64,000 nt of DNA from Ostrinia nubilalis (lineage: Eukaryota; Arthropoda; Insecta; Lepidoptera; Crambidae). The DNA lies in the NCBI RefSeq assembly GCF_963855985.1, contig NC_087098.1, positions 15,644,501-15,708,500 on the forward strand, written 5' to 3'. Both the position numbers and the translations under genes were made by a program. Below the pieces are notes generated by a model. The model saw only the letters and a list, made by a program, of their open reading frames with translations. It was not told where the DNA came from and did not search any database. This document shows positions 21,315-33,204 of the stretch, in pieces. Position 1 is the stretch's first letter; every line of letters begins with the position of its first letter.

Positions 21315-21655
21315 AGCTGTAATTTTAAAGAAAAAGTCCCTAAAATATTAGCTACATCTTGAAGGCCATTTTGAATTTATTATAGTAACTTTTTCATTGG
21401 ACAAAATGTGCTATCAACGCTAGCACGAAACTCAAACCCCCGATTTCAAGCTCCAACACTTCAATCCTAAAGGACAACTTCCTTAATCCAGTGACATCGC
21501 CAAACTATCTGTTGACAAGGAAGGGTTTGCAAAAAATATGGATAAGTGTAAGTTACGGGCATCTTGAACGTTCCGTATGCCATCACAAAACTTTTCATCG
21601 CCTATTCCAAACTCTTGATACTTAATATTTTCCTTTTTCTAAGCCCAATCTCTAA

Positions 21656-21870
21656 GGCTGGGTTGCACCATCATACTTTAACTTTGACAAACGTCAAAAA
21701 TCTATCAAAATCCATACAAAAAGCACCGGTTATCGTCATAGTTACCGTTAAAGTTAGGTGGTGCAACTCAGCCTTAGGCTGTAATTTTAACGATACGAAC
21801 GGTGCTTTTTGTATGGAATTTGACAGATTTTTGACGTTTGCTAAAGTTAAAGTAAGATGGTGCAATCCAG
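21656..21870. mobile_element. Two GGCTGAGTTGCACCA MITEs joined head to head
   Basis: 21656-21773 is a full copy, GGCTGGGTTGCACCA to TGGTGCAACTCAGCC, with the family's inner blocks GACAAACGTCAAAAATC, CCATACAAAAAGCACCGG and TTATCGTCATAGTTAC. A second, 5'-degenerate copy in inverted orientation follows at 21777-21870, sharing the TTAGGCTG junction. No gene lies here; the 132-residue plus-strand frame is only MITE sequence. Confidence 0.85.
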
Positions 21871-22129
21871 ACTTATTCTTATTGTATAAAAATTATTCAA
21901 AATTAGTAGGCACTGAGTTCTGGTTTGAGAAGACTGACGACATCAATGGCATGAACAATTAGGAGATTGTGCTTTTTGGTGCACCTTTACGTCCAGCAAC
22001 TAACTTAGTAGCGTGAAAACACAACTTCAAAAATCAGATTTGAATTGTCATTTGATTATGGTAAATTCAGAGCTTTTAAACACCAGTATTATATATATAA
22101 GAAGAGTAACAGTCAGGGTGACTGTACAT

Positions 22130-22641
22130 ATTAAACAGCTTTATCATAAAGGTTACCTTATACATCTCTTTTTATATGCCGAACCCTAAAATTCGCAAGT
22201 CGCTGGAGGCTATTTGGTGAATCCGCGAATATTTGCAAAGAAAGGGTTGCCGTTGACTACACAGTGTATCCGGTGGAGCTTTGTAATCGATTACTCATTG
22301 TTGCTGATATATGTGACGATTTTTTGCAATCTTTTACAATTTAAGAAATCTATGAATGAAGTCAACGTTCTGCTGGGTATTTGATAAGAACGTGGTGCAT
22401 CGTTAAAATTCCTTGAGTTGTTCGATTCAATTTCGACTTTTATATCGGTTAATATAGTAAAAATGTATCGCAAAATGTGTTGGTAAGCGCATAACTCAAC
22501 AACGCCTGGACCAATTTTACCTATTCTTTTTTTAAATATTTGTTGAAGTCCAAGGATGGTTTTTACGACGAGATTTGCAAAATTCAACCCCTAAGGGGGT
22601 AAAACGGGGACCACGCGTACGAAGTCGCGGGCGGTCGCTAG
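22130..22641 (+). mobile_element. Helitron-like non-autonomous element, 3' portion
   Basis: It ends ACGAAGTCGCGGGCGGTCGCTAG at 22641, followed by T. A GC-rich stretch just before a terminal CTAG with T following is a Helitron-type 3' end, and the same ending occurs at 39881. Upstream text with CAACAACGCCTGGACCAATTT and CCAAGGATGGTTTT is typical of such lepidopteran units. The 5' boundary is not seen, so the start is approximate. Confidence 0.5.
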
Positions 22642-22884
22642 TGTTAAATACTCGTAAAACTGTATACATTCATGGCTCTATAATTTTTCTACTCTATAAA
22701 ATTAAATGAGAAAAAATGTCATCGAACTTTATTATAAAGATCGAAATTAAAAGGAAATGTTTGGCTGAAATTGCCAAACAAGTTCGACGTAGTGAAAGTA
22801 GAGGTAGGAATATTTTTTTATAAAACTAGAGAGAGCTCAAAAGCTTTACAGTGTTATTTTCGTCTAAATGCATCGTCCCATTAA

Positions 22885-22968
22885 TCCTTACTTCCGGGAT
22901 GTGACACGTTCGCCGCCACGCGGCCGGAAGTGACGTCGTAGTTCAATTTGGCGCCATATTGGATCTAA
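22885..22968. promoter_or_regulatory. CpG-rich, promoter-like patch
   Basis: A CpG-rich block in AT-rich surroundings contains GCCGGAAGTGACGTC (an ETS-type site abutting a CRE-type site), TTTGGCGCCA (E2F-type) and GCCATATTGG. A second ACTTCCGGGATGTGAC lies on the other side of CGCCGCCACGCGGC, so the patch is partly symmetric. This motif set is typical of TATA-less metazoan promoters. No exon is recognised on either side, so function is unproven. Confidence 0.35.
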
Positions 22969-23249
22969 TGTCCACCATTATAACCGTTGAATTTAATCTT
23001 TATGATCGTTTTATATGGGAAATTGTAATTGAGTGGCGAGTTTTGAAGTTATGCTTGAGTGGTGGTAAATTAGTTGGTGGTGTTTTGGTTGTGGTTCACT
23101 GGATGTCTTGGGTCAAAAGCTTTTAATATTGATCAGAATTGGATTACTTTTTACGAAAACATCGAACTAAAAATAATGAATAAGTATCGGGAGAGGCCTT
23201 TGTCCAGTAGAGAACGTCGTTTAGCTACAACAAACGAAAATAATATCTA

Positions 23250-23612
23250 AATTTTATTATAATATTTTGAAACCTAAATCTACTACGAGAAACACAAGGT
23301 CAGCAAATAGACTAGTATTTGACTTCTGCCCAAAAATCGCACTTTGTCATAAAAATTGTTATTCTATGTGCATTAAGGTTTATAACAAAATTCCTGAAAG
23401 ATTTAAAATAGGTCCTGCAAAAGTAATGACCAGAAAGCTTAGGGAATGGCTAACCACTTCCTGCTTTTACAGTGTTCAGGAATTCCTGGACAAAAATTTG
23501 CATGTTAATGTATTTTAGCAGAATAGAGCACTTTGTATTTACAATACTATCTGTATCAATCTATTCTTTGCAAATAAATGTCTTTGTCTTTGTCTTTGTC
23601 TTTGTCTTACTC
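23250..23612 (+). pseudogene. 3' end of a Jockey/CR1-like retrotransposon with a TCTTTG tail
   Basis: The frame at 23267-23516 has the usual end of a Jockey/CR1-type reverse transcriptase: an R(S/A)xNRL segment, then YNKIPERFK, then LREWLTTSCFYSVQEFL. It is followed by CAAATAAATG and about five TCTTTG units (23579-23608), a known tail style in Lepidoptera. Only the last 80 codons remain, which is 5' truncation. Confidence 0.7.
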
Positions 23613-25394
23613 GTAGCTATCAAACTAATAAGAAAATTGAGAAGCGAGAATAAAAGATGGACTTTCATTTCCACGATGAGACAAATAAACGTTACCTTTA
23701 GGATCTTTTTTAGAATTCGTAAAGATCATGTTATAATGATGCAAGTTCGACCGTCCAGTAATAATGATTTTGAAGTTATAAGAATACCAACAACCATCTA
23801 TAAAAAAATGTTTTTTGAACCAGATCAAGTGTTTTCTTTATGGAAATTCTTGCTTTGAAAGTAGTAGTATCAACCTATTATTATGACTGTGTGAATAAAT
23901 AACTATTGGTGCTTTATGAAAGCCGCTCTTATTGAACAATGTTATTTAAGGGCAAAGATACAGTTAAAATGACTATTAACCGAGCACCTAGTCAATGAAA
24001 CTGCACTGCTTTCGTTACGGGCTCTCCAGTCCCATTCAAGCTTGTATGAGGCTACTATGCAGGCTGTATGAATGGGCACAATGTGTGAAATATGTACGAT
24101 TCTGTGTGAATGTCACCGTGTTTAGGCTGCGGCGTCTTTGACACGCGTGCTCTTGTGCACAAAGGATGTGTGGCCATGAGAAAAGCGAGTGGAAACGTTA
24201 GCAAGTCAATGAAATATTAATATTGAAGTAGCAATGTGAGAATAAGGCGTTACATCTTCAGCTACAGAATAATTTAACAGACTCTATTGAGCTAACTATC
24301 TACCAGATATCTAGTCCTTTAATGTTTTAAGCTAATCTACTAGATTACAATCAAACACTTTGTGCTAATATGGTATGCCTTGCTTTGTCTTGCGATAGTT
24401 ACTTAATTTGTTACTGAAATCCATCAATTTTTAATTAAAATTGTTTTAATCTTCGGCAGGTAAATTGCACCTCTCAATACAAGACATAAGACACCAAATG
24501 ATAAAATAAATAAAATATAACATGCTTCTTCATAAAAATATTGAACTGGCAGATTACTGTCTTCGTGGCCCCAAACAGCACTGTGTCCCGCTGCAAAAGA
24601 TCGTCGGGTAGCACCGCCCACACTAATTGATTGCATAACTGCCGCTTTCATTTATACTCCCATCCATTCATCCATTCATTCACTCATTCATTCGATATGC
24701 GGCGACAAATCGACTTGTATTCAAATTTCTTTCACTAAAATCGACCTTGAATAGATAACCTTAAGGAATCTTTTCATTGTCATGTCACTTTATAAGACTT
24801 AAGGTTTCTTTTAAGCTGTAAAATGGTCATAATAGCTGAACAGTGATACGCAGTCATCTTATTATATTTATAATGTATTATTAAAAGAATTTCATGCATG
24901 CCTTTTCGAAGTCAGACATAATGTCGCCTCTAGTGGGTCCTTCAGGTCTATGGATGGATTAGGCACGGTACACCGGTTGTCTATGCTTTTTTAATTTTAT
25001 TGGGCATTTAGTAGCTTTTATAGGTCGATTTGACGTTTAACGGATGGTTTTATATTTGGTAGCAGATGTTTGGGACATGATAAGTAAAATGTGTTGGAAA
25101 AAAATGGCAAAAGTTATTCAGTAGCAGTACATACACTTCTATGATGTTCAGTCAATTTTGATAAAAAAATGTAAGATATAAATATGTCTTATACTTTAAT
25201 TAAGTAATTTTTTTGTATTCTGATTCTCGTATCTTAAATTCTTTTTATTTTATTTTAAAATACTTTTTTTAAAGCATGACTTCACATTTTCATTTACTAA
25301 ACTCGTCTTACAAGTACTTATAAGTTAAATACTCGTATAACAAATACATGCTATCCATTATAATTATTGTGACAGACCAATTCTTACTGTGTTA
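23613..25394. other. Gene-free stretch
   Basis: No coding signature is seen. A CATTCATCCATTCATTCACTCATTC run at 24665-24690 is a short imperfect microsatellite. The minus-strand 75-residue frame at 24424-24651 has no recognisable features. Confidence 0.45.
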
Positions 25395-25516
25395 GGCTGA
25401 GTTGCACCATCTTACTTTAACTTTGACAACCGTCAAAAAATTGTCAAACTCCATACAAAAAGCAACGGTTATCGTTATATGTAGTTACGGTCAAAGTTAG
25501 GTGGTGAAACTCAGCC
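25395..25516. mobile_element. Palindromic GGCTGAGTTGCACCA MITE, best-delimited copy
   Basis: GGCTGAGTTGCACCATC at the left pairs with GGTGAAACTCAGCC at the right. TTA at 25392-25394 is repeated at 25517-25519, giving a 3 bp TTA target duplication. The inner blocks GACAACCGTCAAAAA and CCATACAAAAAGC are shared by about ten copies in this window: 11028, 21656, 21777, 25395, 32573, 39253, 46464, 53697, 54816 and 58466. TWA duplications suggest PIF/Harbinger mobilisation, although some copies fit a TA duplication equally well. Confidence 0.85.
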
Positions 25517-28500
25517 TTAATCTTACAAGTTAAAAATACCTCCAAAACCTATCAATGAAAATAAATTATAATCATCGTTGAATCGGCTACCAAATCATAA
25601 ATAATATTCGTATAATAAACATCGGAGTGCATTCCTCGCTGGAAAAAATGGCGGCTCGTGCAAAGACATCTGTCAGTTTTTACGAACGCATCGCGAGCTA
25701 TTTGCCGGGTCATTAAGTACCGACACGCTTTCCACATATTAGCCATTTTTATACCATTTCTATAATAAATTTTATGCCAAATAAAATTCCTTGCCCCGCC
25801 CCTATGTTACCACTGGGCGCGGAATCACGCCACAGCGTTTCGTCTAGTCATTATTTTTGTGGAACTTTTGAAATTGTTCTTATTTCAAGTGACACAGCTT
25901 GGTCCTGAAGTTTAAGCTCTGAAAAAGCCTTAGAAGGTAGGACGTAAGTCGTAGTCTACAGTATCAGTTCAATTATGTCGACATTCAATGCTTAATTTCG
26001 TAAAAAAATATCAACGACAGCCGTATTTTTGCTTGTATTTGTTGGGCCATTTCAAAATTATGATGAATCAACCTAAGAACGACGAAAAATTATTCTGTCG
26101 CACCTCTGTGGCGTCACATCAGCCATCTAAAGTAATAAATAATCTCGAAAACAGGCGATTTTTCTTTCAAAAAAAGCTTTTCTGTACAAAATTCGGCCCC
26201 CCTTTGCGTAAAATTGGTCGACTATTGTTGCCCACACAATCGTAGAGTTCGTGACAAATGCATCGTTTTATTTGGATTTGCGGTTTGGCTTTTGTTAAGT
26301 TTATCTTTTTATTATAAGTACATACACGTAGTAGTTATTAACATGTACTTCATTAGATAAATAATACAGCATAATTAAAAAGATTCTAATTAATGCAAAA
26401 TTATGTGTAATCTGTTTGAAAGAAAGAAAAAATATTTATTTGGTACCAAAAATAGAACGATACAAATCTGCATAAAAAGCAAAAAAAAGTTGTATTGTAC
26501 CAAATTGGTATCTGCTCAGTATGATGAAGCCATAAAGTACTCGGGAGCTCGTTACGGCCACTAGTTTATACATATATTATGATGAATTTTAAAGATTGCA
26601 AGTTCTTTCTTTTAACTTATTTTATTCTAGTAGAAAAGAGCCCATCTAAATAAAAATAGAAAACAAATAATAAAATTAAATACATTAAATAGAAACGGGA
26701 ATATATTTCCCATTTATTTGATAGTCCTGTTTTCGCCGCAGGCCAGCGGGTCACGTGCGCGTGTCAGATACGGGAAGGATTATCTCATAAACTAATTGTT
26801 TATTAGATAAAAATAAATACATGTTTTTGAACTTAATATCTTTTCGCCTAAGGCGGCAGGCGTTCGCTTGTTTTGAAAATTAAAATTGGCAAAACAGACA
26901 GTAATATGACTTCTTTTTTTTACTAATTGAATACTTTGGGTTTTTATTGGTAGATTGATCCAAAGATATTCGTAGATGTTATGGAATTATTATTAATTTT
27001 AAAAATAAATTATTAGCATCGATTAAAAATTATACCATTCAATTTATAAGACCTTTTACCAATGAACGTATTTATCAGTGAAGTGAATAAATGATTATTG
27101 AGGCATATACTCGTGTATTCAGACAGTAAATGGAGCGCAATGAAATTACTTGTCAGAGTCTTATATTCAGTGTGACACGTATGTTCCCAGGGGCAATGCC
27201 TTACTAAACCACTTATGACTCAAGTACGCTATTATAAACCACAAAACCAAAAGTGACAGTTTAATAAAACTTGAAAGCTCTCATTAACCCTTCGAAAGCT
27301 CCACCAAAAAGCTGTCAAATGCAACAATATCAAACAACCAATTATTAGTTCAAACCAAAAGCTCGTTGAAAAAGTACTTGTAACTCAGTGACAATTATTT
27401 GTATTCATTTAAACCCTCGATTTTTTAAGCGTTTTTATTATGCTTTAAGAGATTCGCATATGTTTCTACGAGATTTTATCCTCAATTTATAACCACTCTT
27501 AAAGTACAAAACTTTGAGTTCGAAATCGTCGAACGACTATCACACATTATCATTCTTGCAATGATCAAAATTATACATCATTCCACGAGTAAAAAGCACA
27601 CAAAATTCACCTTAATGTAGCAAAGAATAAGAATCATCTTCGGGCAATTAAAATGTACCCATATGACTTTTTTTAAACTTTTGTTCATCCCCTAACTAAA
27701 ACTACTCGCAAAATTATATTGCAGCTGATAGATACCTACTTACAATTCATTTGGAACCAACGAGTGTGTTATAATAAGGTTCAGATTAGAATCGCATGTT
27801 TATATTTTTTCTTTTTCAGATTCTGTGACGAATCCAGCCAGTTGGTGTTTTTGAATTAAACATTTAATTTGTTTTCTTTATTTCTCGTGAATACATTAAT
27901 TCATGAATGGCGACAAAAGTGTCGATTCGATCCGCAACGTCATTATTTTAATTAGATAGTTGTCAAGTAAACATCGTTTTGTACCGTTACCACATTAATT
28001 TTGGCAAAAAACTGACAGATAAAATGACAAGTAGCTAATCTGTGTTTATTGTTTTTTTTTAATGAAATTAATTTAATAGTATTGTTTGGGTTGATAACCC
28101 CCGCATGCCCAAATTAAAGAAAGATCTTAGAAATACAGAAGATGACAATCCAACAAATATTGTTATTATTTTTCATGTCCAGAGCGGTTCTACGCCTATT
28201 TTGTTTTGGTATTGTTTGGGTTTGGTTTTCAATAATACCGTTATGTATAACTTATATTTAGTAGAAAGTGGGAAATCGCGAAATCATAATAATATCAACA
28301 CTTTAAAATTAAATACAGCCAACATTCTGTGCATCATGTCCCGTTGTTTGGATAGCGATTTAGGACATGTTTTTATTAGTTGTGAATATTTAGTTTAAAT
28401 AGATTTTAAACAAATACCATGTACTTAAATAAATCAAATAAAATTAAACCATTTTTTAAACCACCTTTCATACATTTTTACTAACTTTTGAAATTACCTA

Positions 28501-28640
28501 TCTCCTCCACCTTCATGAGAAGACGCAACTACAGCTGATGCAACTACAGCTTACACGTCAAAGTACAAGCTCTAGTTAATCAACTATCGACCCTTACCAC
28601 ATTCAGCCTGAGGTTGGTAACAGCGGTGAACTGACCACAG
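25517..28640. other. Gene-free stretch
   Basis: No gene is recognised. At 26410-26510 GAAAGAAAGAAAAAATATTTATTTGG followed later by a second TTGTACC block looks like the minus-strand tail of a non-LTR element. The 97-residue frame at 28105-28398 and the 85-residue frame at 25988-26245 show no known motif. Confidence 0.45.
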
Positions 28641-28649
28641 GCGGGATGC

Positions 28650-29110
28650 CCGAGCCTGATTAGTGCGGCGAACTCCGCATGTTCGTCTATCCATATACCT
28701 AGTTCACAAGAAGCTAGAAACCAATAGAAATCGTTGGATAAGATAAATTAAATTTACTGTAAGATTGACGTGCTTCTAAGCGGTCTGCCTATGGCTCGTT
28801 TAACGGTATAGTTCACACTGATGCAAGAAATCCGTTCGTTGTTGTATACGAGACATTGAAAGGGTAGGTACATATTATATTACATTGCAAGTTTGATATG
28901 CCTAAGCGGCTAGAGTAGTGCGCGGTGAACATACCCGCCTATAGCTCATCAATCGTAATGGTCCACAAAGTTACTCGTCTATCTTTAAAGTTCACACTGA
29001 TGCTAGAAATCAATACGCTGTTGGACACGAATGTCACGATACAATCAATTGACTTCATTATGACATGCCTTAACTACCCGATTAGTGCGCGGAGAACATA
29101 CCTTTAAAAT
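28650..29110 (+). repeat. Diverged direct repeat of about 180-240 bp, family unknown
   Basis: AGTTCACACTGATGC-AGAAATC occurs near 28811 and again near 28992. GATTAGTGCG(CG)G-GAA occurs near 28658 and again near 29079. TAAGCGG occurs near 28779 and 28904. CTATGGCTC/CTATAGCTC follow. The pattern is two degenerate tandem units. I cannot connect it with a known element or RNA. Confidence 0.45.
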
Positions 29111-29360
29111 TTGTCAGGTGTGACGTCTACTGATGCATTTATAACAGGAACTTACCTGAAACCAGAGAAATTGAAGATAAGGAAATGTTTCAGATGATAT
29201 TCTTAAAAAAACTATTTTTCGCGATGGAGCCCTTGTCCTATGAGACCAAAGTTTAACATTGTCTGGCTACATTTTTCTTTAACCAGCTCTATTTCTTCTT
29301 AGCTGAATGTACATCTGATCCTTAAGTGCGATTCGTTCCAGTTTTAGTGCCGTCCGTTAA

Positions 29361-29535
29361 GAGTAGGCGCACACCGTTGATTTTTCGTCGGCCGATAGTT
29401 TAGTCGGGCAGTTGATCAGTATGGGCATGTATGGGAGTGCGCACACTACGCCGATTCGATTTGGCCGATTCTTCATACAATTTAAAATCGGGCACAACTA
29501 TCGGCCAACTTAAAATCAACGGTGTGCGCCTACTC
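29361..29535. mobile_element. 175 bp palindromic MITE, GAGTAGGCGCACACC family, copy A
   Basis: GAGTAGGCGCACACCGTTGAT at the left pairs with ATCAACGGTGTGCGCCTACTC at the right. TAA at 29358-29360 is repeated at 29536-29538. Copy B at 41245-41419 is also exactly 175 bp and is flanked by TTA. The 3 bp TWA duplication and perfect long terminal repeats point to a PIF/Harbinger-type MITE. Confidence 0.9.
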
Positions 29536-30132
29536 TAAGCACTAGTGTGTTAGGGTCTAACGCGCGCGATGCCGAAGTAGAGAGCATCCTAACTGAATTT
29601 ATTGCCCACCTCTAGAGGGTTTGAAGCAGCTTTACGATGGCAGTAAATTGGGCATAAATTATTGCAGGCCTGCCCTAATTGTGTGTGATTCGATATTGAT
29701 TGAAAGATATAATGTTATTTATAAGATATACTCTCACTAGACAGACAGATTGGATATATAGAAACATTATATTAGCTCGCTAATAAGTGTTTTGTTAGAA
29801 CTTAATGATGTACAAGGTAATTATGAAAAGCGTCTGCGATGTCACTTTATGCGACTCATTTGAGGCCTTCTATATTGAGGAATAGACTGCTATTAACCAA
29901 TAGAGATTCTGATGTTCGTTACTTTACCTTTGAAGAATTGAAGGCGTAATTTAATGTAGGTATCTATTACTATACTAAACTACGATTGAATTCATTTGGA
30001 AAAATTCAGAATTCTTCATCATAACCAAGAAATATTCCATCACATTAATACAACCCTTTAGCTCATCAACACTTATCACACAATCGCGTGTTCGAATAAC
30101 ACTTTCATTACAAATACGCTTAAACGCTTCTA

Positions 30133-31767
30133 CACTCGCGAGCAAAAGTATGGAATCACTTACATGAAGTTGTTTCCACGCGAACTTGTGTACTAACGAA
30201 TTTGTGAGGAACAAAAAAAGTGGCACCATTTTAAAGATTAAACTTTTATCTTTAAATTGATACCAAATTCATTTAAATCACACCAGTATTTAAAAAGATA
30301 TCGCGGCTGATGTGAAGAAGTAACGAAAAAGACATCTATGAACTGTTTGATACGTCGCGAGTTGCGGCCTATTTACCCCCTATAAAAGCACGCGTTTTCG
30401 GATTTTTGCTTTCACACGTTGATTTATACACATCTCCGCTTCTTTTGACACTTTACCTGGGATTCTACACCTTCAGAAGCAGCACAAATCGTTGCACTAT
30501 TGCAAGAAGGGCTCAGCCAGCGGGCTGTCGCACGTCAGCGCCACATAAGCCAGTCCTGGGTTTCGAAAGTTTTAAGACGCTTTCGGGAGACTGGTGGCTT
30601 TATCCCGAGACCAAGTTCTGAACAGCGCCGGCGCACATCGCAGAGGGAAGACCGTTTTTTCATGTCAACCTCTCTATGAAATCGTCATTTGACTGGAATC
30701 GACGTCCAGTAAGAGCTCAAAAATGTTCGTAGGATAGCTGTTAGTGAGTAGACAGTTTGTCTAAGACATAAGCAATAGAATTTAACTCCAAAAAGGCCTG
30801 CCACAAGCTCGAAACTGACGGCAGGTTACCGATAAGTACGCTTTCAATTTGCTCGTACACATCTCGATGTTAAGTCGAGCAAGCCACCCCCATAAGCCAC
30901 TGTTTCAGCGAACCAGCACTGCACAAATCGCTCCTCAGGCCGCCTATAAACCCGACCTCTTCGACTGCTGCCCTGCAAACACAGTTTGCATTCATCGGAG
31001 AACAGAACTCGCCTCCATTACTCGCCTTCCCATCGAGATGTGTACGAGCAAATTGAAAGGGTGCTTATCGGTGACCTGCCGTCAGTTTCGAGCCTGTGGC
31101 AGGCCTGTTTGGAGTCAAATTCTATTGCTTATATCTTAGACGAACTGTCCACTTGCTAACAGCTATCTTACGAACATTTCTGAGCTCTTGATGGACATCA
31201 ATTCCAGTCAAATGACGATTTCATAGAGAGGTTGACATGAAAAAACGGTCTTCCCTCTGCGATGTGCACCGGCGCTGTTCAGAACTTGGTCTCGGGATAA
31301 AGTCACTAGTCTCCCGAAAGCGTCTTGAAACTTTCGAAACCCAGGACTGGCTTATGTGGCGCTGACGTGCGACAGCCCGCTGGCTGAGCCTTTCTTGCAA
31401 TAGTGCAACGATTTGTGCTGCTTCTGAAGGTGTAGAATCCCAGGTTAAGTGTCAAAAGAAGCGGAGATGTGTATGAATCAACGTGTGAAAGCAAAAATCT
31501 AAAAACGCGTGCTTTTATAGGGGGTAAATAGGCCGCAACTCGCGACGTATCAAACAGTTCATACATGTCTTTTTCGTTACTTCTTCACATTAGCCGGGAT
31601 ATCTTTTTAAATACTGGTGTGATTTAAATGAATTTGGTATCAATTTAAAGATAAAAGTTTAATCTTTAAAATGGTGCTAGTTTTTTTGTTACTAACAAAA
31701 TCGTTAGTACACAAGTTCGCGTGGAAACAACTTCATGTAAGTGATTCCATAGTTTTGCTCGCGAGTG
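30133..31767. mobile_element. Tc1-like transposon rebuilt as a giant foldback
   Basis: It begins CACTCGCGAGCAAAA and ends with the reverse complement; TA lies directly outside both ends (30131-30132 and 31768-31769), the Tc1/mariner duplication. The arms, roughly 30133-30870 and 31010-31767, are diverged reverse complements of about 735 bp. Both carry the N-terminal DNA-binding region of a Tc1-like transposase. The unique centre (about 30870-31010) carries the start of the catalytic domain on the minus strand only. I infer that the right half of a normal Tc1-like element was duplicated in inverse over its left half. Confidence 0.85.
30870..31460 (-). pseudogene. Broken Tc1-like transposase
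   Basis: Reading minus from about 31440 gives TPSEAAQIVALLQEGLSQRA, then ISQSWVSKVLRRFRETGGFI and RRTSQREDRF, the paired-type helix-turn-helix region of Tc1 transposases. A region with several stops still shows TPKRPAT and LTAGYR-like text. The centre gives WRRVLFSDECKLC, which contains the first catalytic Asp of the DDE domain, then RPEERFVQCWF. The rest of the catalytic domain is absent, and stop codons are scattered. The left arm (30440-30860) repeats the helix-turn-helix part on the plus strand. Neither frame can make an active enzyme. Confidence 0.8.
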
Positions 31768-31769
31768 TA

Positions 31770-32572
31770 CATACAGGGTGTAAACCTCATTTTTTCTCAA
31801 TCGACATGATGTATCGTGCGAGAACAACACTCCTAAGTGCCCGAGAACACGCAAAACGCTTGTTTGTTGTGTTTTAAGCGATTGCCCGACAAATTATCGT
31901 TTTCACACTTTGTTGCTACAATATGGACATGTTACGAGCTTAATGAGGTTTAGGAATGGCACTATTTCTCGTGTTTATTGTTCTAGGCAATTGTGTATAG
32001 TGAATTACGTTTATAAATATACACCTAGACTGGTAGTTTGTGTATGTCAACGTGAAATTATGAACTACGTCTGTTCACAAAACGCCTGAGATTGTAAACA
32101 GTGGTTTGGGTTTTTTTACATTGTGATCTAACTACGTCAGATTATAATCTGACTAAATTCACAATTTTACGGTGACACCTTAATTAAATCTAGTACGATT
32201 GTGGTTGGAATCCCACCGGTAACAAAATTGATCCTTGGAATTATTTTTTATCCCTTTTATGTGTATAATATTTAATTACATGCTTAATTTTTATTACGTT
32301 GTTTTACCTAAATCTCAATGCATCTTAACTGAGTTACAAGATCGTAATAGAGCTTAAACATGTTCACTTTCCTTCTATCAGGCTTAATGAACGTGAAAGT
32401 CCAGTTGACAAAGAGACATTGTCCTATTTGACATTGACATTTAACTTCAGTTAAATAACCCGTCCTATTCAAATTTGTCTTCAGGGTAAGCCAAACAGTC
32501 GGCAATAGCTCGACGAAATCAGTAGATGTAGTACCCTTACTAACTTATAGTTAGTACTTATAGGCTGAGTTG
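31770..32572. other. Gene-free stretch
   Basis: ACAGGGTGTAAACC directly follows the TA of the Tc1-like element and may be the start of another repeat. No coding signature is recognised. Confidence 0.45.
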
Positions 32573-32660
32573 TACCACCTAGATTTAACCGTAACAATAA
32601 CAATAACCGGTGACTTTTGTATGGAGTTTGACAGATTTTTGACGTTTGTCAAAGTTTAAG
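32573..32660. mobile_element. Partial GGCTGAGTTGCACCA MITE
   Basis: GGCTGAGTTGTACCACC, then AACAATAACCGGTG, TTTGTATGGAGTTTGACAG and TTTTGACGTTTGTCAAAG; the last arm segment is missing. Confidence 0.75.
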
Positions 32661-32882
32661 ATAGCCATAGAGTTATAAAGGGTAGAAGCTATCGAAAACA
32701 AAATAATTCTTGCTCCATTTTGGAAAGAATTAAAACTTAAGTTCGCTACAGAATTAAGACATTACTGTCGTTTAACCAAACTATTATCACATGCAGCGCT
32801 TGATCGCTTACAGAGTAAAGTTTTCTCGCGAGCCTAACGTCAAAGTCGCACTAAAGTGTAGGCATGGTTTGTAGTAAGTACA

Positions 32883-33204
32883 GTTCAATAGGCTAGATGA
32901 CAAAATTTCAATTATTTGTCCGTCAGACAGATAATTACAAAATATTAGACTCATATTTTTTATTTTCTTTCATAATTAAATAATAACAGTGCTACATCGA
33001 GTTGAGATGGCGCGATACGTCACGCTTGAGTAGAATTTTAACTCAAAAGTGACGTCACGCGACATTTTAACTCAATACCTATAACACTGTAATTATTCGA
33101 TTATGGAAAAAATTAAAAAATATGAGTCTAATATTTTCTAATTTATCTGTCTGACGGACTAAATAAATTTCGATTTCATTACCCAGGCATCATCCCTATT
33201 GAAC
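32883..33204. mobile_element. Palindromic MITE of about 320 bp, copy A
   Basis: Ends GTTCAATAGG and CCTATTGAAC are inverted repeats. Internally ATATTAGACTCATATTTTTTA (left) mirrors its complement (right), and GTCCGTCAGACAGATAATTA is repeated inversely. The centre carries ACGTCACGCTTGAGT and CTCAAAAGTGACGTCACG. Copy B at 60414-60728 is the same element in the opposite orientation. Confidence 0.85.

Noticed and set aside
21564..21962. 132-residue open frame
   Set aside because: Most of it is the two joined MITEs at 21656-21870.
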